DNA of 29,278 nt from Saksenaea vasiformis B4078 (lineage: Eukaryota; Mucoromycota; Mucoromycetes; Mucorales; Saksenaeaceae): the NCBI GenBank assembly GCA_000697055.1, contig JNDT01001310.1, forward strand, positions 1 to 29,278, read 5' to 3'. Shown here piece after piece: positions 20,602 through 29,278 of this stretch. The stretch's first letter is position 1; every line of letters begins with the position of its first letter. Below the pieces are notes generated by a model. It was not told the DNA's origin, did not search any database, and saw only the letters and a list, made by a program, of their open reading frames with translations. Both the position numbers and the translations under genes were made by a program.

Positions 20602-23600
20602 ATGTCCTCTACTGCTGTTCGGTAAATTGATTTTTTATTCCCACCTGGAACAGGCTGTCACTGACAGACTTCATTTTAGCGTTGCTCTTCGTGTTCGTCC
20701 GTTAACGCAGAAGGAGCAGCTGTCGAACTGCACAGAATGTATATCATTTATTCCCCAACAGCCACAGATCCTTATTGGCAAGGATCATTCATTTACATAT
20801 GACTATGTATTTGACACCCAAGCGGCACAGAATACGCTGTATCAAGCAAGTGTAACGCCTTTACTCGAGAAATTTATGGAAGGGTAAATATCCATTTTAA
20901 TCACTTTGGATGACAATTTTCTCATCTCTCTACCTGTATTCACAGTTACAATGCAACTATTCTTGCTTATGGGTAAGATTTACATTGCATATTAATCATT
21001 TACTGAATTTGGTTTCTGCTTTTCTTGTCTAGTCAAACCGGTTCTGGAAAGACATACAGTATGGGTACCGCCCTCGACTTAGATATGCCTAATTCCGAAA
21101 ACCAGGGTACTACACCTATTTGGCATATGAATTTGGCTTACCATTTATCTAAATGTTAGGTATTGTTCCTCGCTTTATCAATGACCTATTTCAAGGTCTC
21201 GCAAAAAAACAACGCGACATATCGGGTGACCTTGAGTATCAAGTCTATGTTTCCTTTCTGGAGCTGTATAATGAAGATCTTGTCGATCTTCTCAATGTAG
21301 AGCAGATGACTAGCTCCAGGAAACGCACCAACTCTGGTTCCAACGTGTGCGAGATTGCAATACGAGAAGACATCCATGGAAACATTTATTGGACCGGCGT
21401 ACGGGAAGAACCATGTTCAAGCCCCGATGATCTGCTGGGCTTCCTTGCAAAGGGGTCACTATGTCGTACAACCGGTTCCACAGACATGAATGCCGTCTCA
21501 TCCCGATCACACGCAATCTTTTCCATCATCCTCAAACAGCATGTGCCAGAAACAGATCAGGAGCAATCGCAGTCAGATTCACGTCGAACGCTAGTCAGCA
21601 AGTTCCATTTTGTTGATTTAGCCGGTTCTGAAAGGGTAAAAAAAAAAGAAGCTTTGTCCCTGTTTCTTTTATTTCTGACACAGTTTTTAACGTTTATAGC
21701 TTAAGCGAACAAATGCCCAAGGTGAACGTGCACGTGAAGGCATTGCCATCAATTCAGGCCTGCTCGCTTTGGGAAATGTGATCAGTGCGTTAGGCGATGA
21801 ATCCCGACGTACCACACACATACCTTACCGTGATTCCAAACTAACGCGACTTCTGCAAGACTCGCTTGGTGGAAACTCACAAACTTTGATGCTTGCATGT
21901 GTATCGCCTTCAGACTCAAACTTCATGGAAACATTGAGCACGCTCAAGTATGCTAATCGAGCACGAAATATAAAGAATCGCGTCGCAGTAAATCAAGAAT
22001 TTGCTGGATCCTCTGTTGAGGTCAACCAGTTACGCTCACAGGTAGCACGCCTCAAGATGGAAATTAACGCGATGCGCGCCGCTGGAGCAACGTCTATTCT
22101 CAACGTTGGCGACCACGAAGAGCTTCACAACCTTCGACAGGAAAATAAACGATTGAAAACGCGAATCCAACAGGCGACAGACGAGCTATGTGATGTCACA
22201 GCAGAACGTGATATCCTCCTTGTAGAAAGAGAAGCTGGTCAAAATTGGCCTACGCTGATGGAGCAGTTGATGCAGCAAGACAATCAAGAGAATGTCCCAC
22301 CAGACCACTCACAACAACAGACGCTTCTCATCATTACACGGTACCAACGAACAATCCAAGATCTTCGACAGGAACTGGCCGATACAAAAGGAAAGTTGGA
22401 ATCTGCCAACGCTGCAAGACAATCAATGCATGCACTTGAAACGGCTGCAGCTTTCGCGCCATCCGCTTCTCAACATAAATTATTTTCCGGTTATCCCGCA
22501 GCTGTGCATAGTTCATCACAACGCAGTACACAATCGCAACGACGACGAGCAGGTGTCACAGCAAACGGACGTCGCCGTCATGCCACCAACAACTCAAGAC
22601 GCTCTAAAGTCTTCAGAGCTTCGCGTCGCTCAAAGGTACCTAGTGTCTCTGCAGGTCGTCGTCAGTTCTTGGATTTCAGCGACCGTCGCTTTGGAAAATC
22701 AGCCAATAAATCACAAGCAGTTACAGCAAAGAACAGCCCACTGCGACCTAAACCGGTGGCTGATGCGAATAACAACGATAATGATATTGAATCCTGGTTG
22801 CAAGAGACAATGGGCTCTCTCAATGCCTCTGTGTCACACGATATACAGTCTGAAGTCCGTTCTTCAATCCAGCGAGCACGAGCAGAAATTGACAAAGGTC
22901 TCAAAGTACTGGAAGACGTAAAGGTAAAGAAAAAAAAAGACAATCGTCGTATTTTTAGCCTGACCTAAAAAATCGTTGTTTCCTTTTTTGTTGTACTAGC
23001 CTAAGGATTCTAATGTTGACGGCCAGGTAAAAAAAAAAAAAAAAAAAAGAAAAAGATACGACTCCCAAACGTTCTCCATGTTAACTATTTGTTGCTATCC
23101 AATAGCGTCAGCCAGTCCATAGCAAAGACGACGATAATGATGAGAGTGACGATGAAACCCTCATCAAGATGCGTGCTGAAGAAAGTTTGATGATGCTTTC
23201 AGAAATGATGGAAGGCTTTGAAGATACGGTAAGCCAGCTGTCCATAGGCCCATATGCAGTATCCTAAATGCGTCTAAAATTAGGAGACTGAAAGCGATAC
23301 TACAAGGGTTGCAGACAGATATCCTCGGATACCAAGACAAGATTTCGATGGAAGTTCCGAGGAAATAGAAGAATCTTCACCTTTTTCTAAAGAAGACAAT
23401 CCTCAGCTGTATCGTCTTATCCAGCAAATCCAAGATGATATTCACGTCAAAGAAGAATTGGTCACTCAGCTTGAGAGAAGCGAAGCCGAGTATGATGAAA
23501 TGCGTGTCCTCTTCAAGCAGAAACTGTACAGTCTTCGAGAAGAAATACTGACGACCAAATACGAACGTGATCAGGCCATGAGGCGATCTAACTATGCTCA

Positions 23601-26136
23601 GTCAAAGGATGCGGCATTTGCCCAACGCGAAAAGCAACAACTATCCGAGCGCTGCTATGCCTACGAGCTGGAAATCAAGCGCCTGTTGTCACAGGTGTCC
23701 GACTTGCGCCGCAAGTACTCGCAGACAACAGCTGCCATACAATCATCCCGTAACCAGAACGAAACAATGCTCCGAACACTCCGCGTGAACGTTGAAGCAC
23801 TCAAGGTCGAAAAGCGGCGGATGATCAAGCGCATGAGAAGCGAAGCTGAGCGCGTGAAAGAGCAGCTGACCGCTCACGAGCGCGAAATTCAACAGCTACG
23901 ACGTAAGCAGGCACACGATGCCGAAATCAAGCGACGTCTGGAAAATGAAAAGCAGCAGCAACAAGTTCTTCTTCAGAAACGAACAAAAGACCTTTCACTT
24001 ACCACCGATCGGTTGAAGCAACTCGTCCAAATCGTAAACAATGTGGTCTACGAAGGCACGCCGATCGACGAGAAATTGCTGACAAAATATGCGTATCTCG
24101 TTGACATGCCTTCCAATACACGGCAGCTGAACAAGCGCAAAGCCAAGAAGAAGAAAGGCAGCGTTGAGAGCCGTGCCGCAAAGAAGAAGAGCTTGCTTGA
24201 TCGTGCATTGTACCAGTTCATCCAAGGAAAGCAGGCCATTCTGGAGATGCGCCAGCTCATTCACAAGCGAGATGAGCTGGCGAATCAGCGGGCAGAGATC
24301 CTGGCAGAACGAGACCATTTGCTTGCTGGACAAGATTTGGCTGTCGAGCCTTTAGACCAAGCTCTGCAGCAGTTCATGGATGAACGCCTAGAGACCATCA
24401 TGGCTGAGATTTCGTACCTGAACACTCGTATCCATGGGCTCCAAAATGATGCTGCGCATGAGATGATGCAGGATGACGAGCAGATTGTGTTGCAAGACAT
24501 AGAAAGTGCGCCTCGTCCACCAAAGCATGTCAAGTTCGCAGACCAGATGGTGATCAAGGCAGAGCAGTCAGCGGAAGACGAAGGCTGGCTGGATATGGAT
24601 GGCCTTGAAGCGCGCTACAGCCTTCCTCCCAACGCTGATCCAGACACATCACATGATATGGTGGTCCGCTTGCTGAAATCTCTGACATCAGATGAATCCG
24701 AACGCGTGATCGAGGCTTTGATCGACGATATTGTAGCTCTGCGCATGGGAGAATATAACCGACAGGTTACAATGCAGCAGCTCGAGAAGACGGCTCAAGA
24801 TCTGCGACGAGCTTTAATTGTCATGAAAAAGACAGCCATCAACACAACGGTCGCTAATGAAAAGAAAATCAGAAAGCTTCAAAGATCAAGCCGCAGACTT
24901 TCTGTAACAGCAGGCAGTATGAGCTCCAAACTTAGCTCGCTTTCAGACGAGACTACCGATGACGACTCAGCCATCGATATGGATATCGCGGATAAGTACC
25001 AACCGGGATGCACCATCTTTGACAAGATTTATGATGATGGTATTCGAGGAGTGATCAAGACACCTACGTGGGATGACGATGACGAAGACCCAAGTACAGC
25101 AAACGTACAATCACCAACAGATATCGACGAAGCCACTACAGTTGTAAGCGGCGCTTATATTCCAGCTAGACCCATTCGACCGCAGTCTGTCGCCGCGAAA
25201 TTGGTAGACCGTGCACCATCGTGTGCTCCTTCTGTTCCAGCAGCCACGACAAATCCCGTGAAGCCGTCGATCTCACCTATTGTGCGACGCAGAGATTCCA
25301 TGTCTTCACCTGAGCAGTTCCTTCAACAGATGATGCAAAGCGGTATGAAAGTCGCCCAAGATGTTATGCCACCGCCGCCTTCGCCTGTCATGAAGCCTGC
25401 CAGCGTCACGGGACAGTCGCAGGGCGACCGTGAATCATCTACTACCGGCTCGTCCATCCGAAGCGGTTGTCTCCGCCGATTGTCTGTCCAGTCGGATGCC
25501 ATGTCCTGGTCCTCATCAGGTTCGAACGATCAGTTGAGAGGCGGGTTTTTCAGCGGCAATAAAACATCGCATGTAACCTCTGCAGCCCGGCGGCGAGCAC
25601 AGTCCATGCAACAGCCTCTCCCGCAACTTCCTACAACGAACAATGCTGGACGCCGACTCTCTTTGCGCGAACTGAGCATGGGTGGCGCTAGCGGTTGCGG
25701 ACCTGTCCAGCCATCTCCATTGCAACAGAACTATGTAGCATCGCCCTCCATAGAATGTGATGCATCAAAGGCAAATAACATGCATCTGATCCCCGCATTT
25801 AACAAAGGACCTATGGCACCTACAGGATCAATGCGCCTAACAGCATCAGCCTTTGGTACTCCCATAAAACCAATTAGACCTTCCACTGCGATGGCGTTCC
25901 ATCAACCACCACATCAACAGCAACAACGTGTGTCTAACCCGTCCTGTGATATGATGCGCCGTTCATCCACACCCTCGCCGGGGAATGTGTTCCATCGTCT
26001 TTCATCAGCACACACACAGGCATCGCAAGCAAAGAAGCGAGCCAATTCGGTGCATCGATTTTCATCTGGTAGTGTGGATGAACTACGTAGACGATGGGAT
26101 ATGGAACATCCTCGAGAAGGAGCAGAAGTGGTGTAA
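20602..26136 (+). CDS. Kinesin-4 type motor protein (KIF4/KIF21-like), 9 exons
   Basis: Exons 20602-20621, 20680-20883, 20946-20972, 21033-21106, 21160-21635, 21700-22923, 23000-23026, 23106-23228 and 23284-26136 give 1,675 aa; every junction keeps frame. The motor domain is N-terminal (about 5-362): VALRVRPL, P-loop GQTGSGKT (84-91, split by an intron after GG), switch I NAVSSRSH (219-226), switch II DLAGSER (261-267) and the end [15 protein letters not shown], the kinesin-4 form of the neck junction. Coiled-coil follows at about 371-430 and 770-1000, then an acidic stretch and a long Ser/Pro/Gln-rich tail with basic patches. Kinesin-4 motors walk to plus ends and limit microtubule growth, often at the spindle midzone. 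I see no WD40 repeats (as in KIF21) and no cysteine-rich domain (as in KIF4A). Intron 7 begins GT followed by about 20 A residues. AATAAA lies at 26191-26196. Confidence 0.95.
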
Positions 26137-26556
26137 AAAGTTTTGATACATATACCGTCCTTTCCTTTGTTTGATATAAAAAAAGACAAAAATAAAGTAA
26201 ATAAGTTAAATAGGAGACCCTATAATAAAATGACCTAGTTACGTTTTATGAAAGAAATGTGTACAAAGAATGAAACTATCCGCTACTGGTCGCTTCTTTT
26301 CTGCACGCAGGCCCACACTGCTTAACAAGCAACCTGCGTTGGCAATGGTGAAAGATGCCGATCCTGTAGGAATGACTGTTCCGATTGCGCGGATTTTGCG
26401 CAGATTAGGCCCAGTCTGACGTAATATCTAGTTGCTGATTGTTTCTTAGCGTCAGCTCATCTAATCTGATGTACTAGATTTTATCTGCAGTAGCACAAGT
26501 GCTCGATTGATAATCAGCGTTACAATGATAAATGCTACGTGAACTCGCTGACCACT
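26137..26556. other. 3' flank of the kinesin gene
   Basis: Holds the kinesin polyadenylation signal (26191-26196); beyond that I see no feature. Confidence 0.45.
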
Positions 26557-26775
26557 AACAATGTTGTATCCGTCAGACGACCAAGTTCATGTAAGATGCG
26601 ATATTCGGCCGTAATCAATCTACAAGTACGTGTACATTTTTCAGCGCAATGTTGGTTCTTTATGGATGTGGCTTTAATTTGTACGATTGTTTTCAGGATG
26701 CATAGATACCGTTTATTGAATGCATCTTTACACTACTCTATGTAAATTTTGCGTCCATCAAGATTCCACCGGTTG
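26557..26775 (+). repeat. Foldback repeat family, partial copy C
   Basis: Left arm remnant GTATCCGTCAGACGACCAAG ends at CAT|GTAAG. The loop (26591-26644) begins GTAAGATG and ends TTTTCAG, and the right arm begins CGCAATGTTGGTTCTTTATG. Further on, GTTTATTGAATGCATC and TTTACACTACTCTATG lead into TTTTGCGTCCATCAAGATTC (26755-26765 region), a second, oppositely oriented arm. The match to A and B is weaker but includes the splice-like loop ends at the same positions. Confidence 0.5.
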
Positions 26776-28509
26776 CTGGAACGGAGTCCGAGGATGTGGG
26801 GTCCCACCCAAGAGAGGAAACTTGCATCATTGCTTAAATCAAAACAGAATTTTGTACGCACCCACCCAAGCACGTCAAAAAAACTGGACGTTGCGAGGGT
26901 GAAAGGTGTTAGAGGATAGATGATTAGAAAAGTTAGGGTTTTATTAATTCTGAGAACAAAAAGCGTGGCTTGAGAGGCCAAACCCACATCCGAGGACGGA
27001 GTGGAAGCAACGGGGATTGGGCGAGAGTTATCGAAGCGCAACCAGTATTGCACGAATGAATTCTCAAAAGAGTAAGACCATCGAGATAAACAAAGCGTCT
27101 TCGCTTACTTCAAGTGTTGAGAATGAATACAACCACAGCATACTTATATTTTTTTGATACCAAAAGCAAATGTAAAGTTATCAAACCATACGGCGTCGTG
27201 AGTTACGCAGAATTGTGTTATGCATATTCTATTAGACATTGTCCATCCACAAAGTCATCAGTTGTGCATTGACCGTAGATGAGCGAAACGAAATGGATCT
27301 TTTTCCTTTTTCCAAACAGAGTAGTTCTAATGTGTCGTCCAACCAGAGACTATGCTTGCAGACCATCCAAAAAATATGCTGAGATGGTGTCGGTTTATTT
27401 CTCAATGCAGAAAATCTGCATGTATGGACCACGTGTGAAAGTTTAACAATCGACTGACATTAACTAAGAAAGGCACGTCTATCTGGACGAGTATGTGGTC
27501 AATGAAGTGATAAGACTCCTGCTGTCCCAGCCTATAGTCGTTATTGAGAAAATGATATTGTTGGAACTATCTAGTAATGCTCGAACTTGCATGTATCATC
27601 AGGGATGCGATTAATAAACTGTCAAGCAGCATATGCGTATGAAAGCAGTTCTCCTAGAGGTGAAAGCACTGAAGGACAAACTATGGAAACGAAAGGACGG
27701 CCATATGTAAAAAAAAAAAAAAAAAAGGGAAGAAAAAAAAAGCCCTCAAATGAATGTCAAAGCACACGACTCCCTTATGCATCTGCAAATGAGTATCTGA
27801 ACTAATGTACAACACCTATATAAGCAGCACTGTATCCGAAAACCGCTATCGTGAACGCACTGATCTAAGTTTGCCTTCCAATTTCAAGATTTGGAAGGAA
27901 CTCGGATAAAAGCAGTATCAATAGAAAATTAATTTGAAACTGTATCATACTGAGGAAACAAACAGTCGATCAAGCGATGATATTAATAAAAAAAGTTGAA
28001 CTTCCGCATCTTGATTTTGGAAGAATGAATCGTCAATCATACTCACATCGTTTGAAATGATACCATTATAGTGGCGCATCTGACATTCCACTCCGAATTA
28101 GAGGACTTTGTTGTGGATTTATCAGACACTACGCCTTCGTCGGTAGAGGTAATTACTCCCACCGGCGAAACCATCAAAGACTTATCAGCCCAAGCCTACC
28201 GGTTGTAGAAGATAGAACTATGAGGAGCTAATGCAATGAAGAAGGCACAGAGCAAACCAGCTGGTCGACTTCTGTAAAATATGATTCTTCCGCTTATAGA
28301 ATTTCAGAAGACTAATCGAAGCAAAGAAGCAATTTCATAACCATTTGTTGAGAAGCACCTTTACATTCGCTGCTGTGAAAAAGGACCCTGCAATTTTACC
28401 AGTTCATGAGATTGAGTGGGCAATGCCATACCTGGGCTATGTGACCATGCCTGTAGCCCTGAAATCTCCGATTGTTAGATCATTTGGGGAAATTAGACTC
28501 CGTCCTCAC
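26776..28509. other. Gene-poor right flank
   Basis: Only short or repeat-like frames. A minus frame at 26733-27053 starts within the foldback arm and has no domain I can name. A poly-A run of 18 followed by a purine tract lies at 27709-27741. Between 28080 and 28500 there are short open stretches (for example LTFHSELEDFVVDLSD near 28079) broken by stops; they may be decayed transposon DNA next to the nuclease pseudogene. Confidence 0.4.
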
Positions 28510-29170
28510 CTGTTCATACGAAGTGACGAGTGAGCAGTTCCTTACTGCCGAACTGTCCTGGACAGTGCTGCCAGGCGAGATGTCAATTGTCATCCAGATT
28601 CGATGTAGCGAACAAAGACATCACGAATGTTCCGTCCGGCATTAACATCTCTATTCCAGAACTAATCAGATAGTTAAGAATCAAAGAGTCAAGTCAAGCA
28701 GTACGACTTACTAGAGACGTTCTGGTTCCTCGTCTACCATACGCGCACTGAGGGCACAGTCGGATAGGATAGACGATATTTCTATAATTGTAGCGAGCTA
28801 TTCCTGTGTTAAAGAAATATTTGTACCAGCCGGGCTAAATCATACCGGGTCGGCGTCTATTGGGGCATTCACTGCTTAGATGCAGAATCTGCTCGTCGTC
28901 ACTTAAGCAATATTGACGTTTGAGTTTGTGATGCCGGCGTCTGATATACCTCTTACTAGAGATCAATTCATATGAGCCAAGTTTCCACTGTGTCCATTTG
29001 TTTCCCAAACATACCGATGATTACACAGTTGCATGTTATAGTCACGGAAATCGACTGTGTCGTGATGACATATGCTGCATACTTTGCTGGTTTTGTACTC
29101 GTCTACGCATATGACTGGACATCGCTGTGCTAGCACCTTGCGAAAGGTCTACACATGGATAGTAAATATT
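28510..29170 (-). pseudogene. Decayed Fanzor/TnpB-type RNA-guided nuclease, C-terminal part
   Basis: On the minus strand, CPVICVDEYKTSKVCSICHH is encoded from about 29120 to 29041, with the first Cys pair of the zinc ribbon at 29077-29079 and 29068-29070. WNRDVNAGRNI follows at 28658-28626, then RDVFVRYIESG. In TnpB and eukaryotic Fanzor proteins the order is D-E-x-x-T-S-x-x-C-x-x-C, a second Cys pair, then RDxNAxRNI, whose Asp belongs to the RuvC-III site. Stops and frame changes occur between the motifs, and the 140-codon gap is longer than usual, so this is a broken copy; an insertion in the ribbon or a lost intron could explain the gap. A long stop-poor stretch in another minus frame (28973-28709, with RLCPQCAYGRRG) may be part of the same element. 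The N-terminal half is beyond the window or lost. Confidence 0.55.
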
Positions 29171-29278
29171 AATAGGATTCTCACTACCAAGAGAACTTCA
29201 ACACTCTCACCTTCACCGGTAACGGTGCATATGTCTTATAGCCTCCACTATGCAGGTCGGCATCTCCATATGCCACAA

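Noticed and set aside
22292..22921. 209-codon plus-strand frame inside kinesin exon 6
   Set aside because: Alternative frame of a conserved coding exon, rich in Gln/Ser/His from shifted codons.
26935..26942. Telomere-like TTAGGG
   Set aside because: A single unit (AGTTAGGGTT), expected by chance; no array.

Overview
The window looks like nuclear DNA of a filamentous, early-diverging (zygomycete, probably Mucoromycota) fungus. Protein genes are split by short spliceosomal introns (about 45-80 bp) with GT..AG ends and CTAAC/TAAC-like branch sites. The proteins are typical opisthokont ones (NUP54, COA3, mS38, uS13, GH47 mannosidase, kinesin-4), and the space between gene islands holds mobile-element remains. 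The phylum is an inference from gene style; no genus can be assigned.

Layout. The first 23 bases are the 3' end of a tRNA, probably tRNA-Ser. A gene-poor stretch leads to a 1.07-kb solo LTR-like element (1231-2305), with a second copy in the same orientation at 8670-9731. Each copy has its own short target-site duplication, a TATA box, an array of 16-bp repeats and a perfect TACTAAC intron in its leader. Between the copies is a compact gene island: an unrecognised LRR-like protein (2665-3915, minus), COA3 (4461-4769, minus, 2 exons), NUP54 (4901-6689, plus, 6 exons, one GC-AG intron) and mitoribosomal mS38 (6764-7189, minus, 2 exons). COA3 and NUP54 diverge from a 131-bp gap; NUP54 and mS38 converge with 74 bp between stop codons.

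The second island has ribosomal protein uS13/RPS18 (10302-11180, plus), whose last, unusually long intron carries a convincing box C/D snoRNA (11031-11117). It also has three minus-strand genes in a row: a GH47 alpha-1,2-mannosidase (14165-16127, 8 exons including a 14-nt microexon), a UDP-glycosyltransferase (12320-14010, 2 exons) and a short-chain dehydrogenase (11392-12312). The last two are only 7 bp apart.

A gene-poor stretch (16.1-20.6 kb) follows, then a 1,675-residue kinesin-4 type motor (20602-26136, 9 exons). The right end has only repeats and a decayed Fanzor/TnpB-type nuclease pseudogene (minus, about 28510-29170).

Nuclear pore, mitochondrial assembly/translation, cytosolic ribosome, secretory glycan trimming and spindle motor genes are housekeeping neighbours, not a pathway cluster. 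The most unusual material is (1) the RPS18 intronic snoRNA with an LSU-rRNA guide, (2) the paired solo LTRs with an internal intron, and (3) a divergent 0.7-kb foldback repeat family (7600-8290, 16805-17475 inverted, partial units near 8350 and 26557) in which each hairpin loop has GT..AG ends at the same place.
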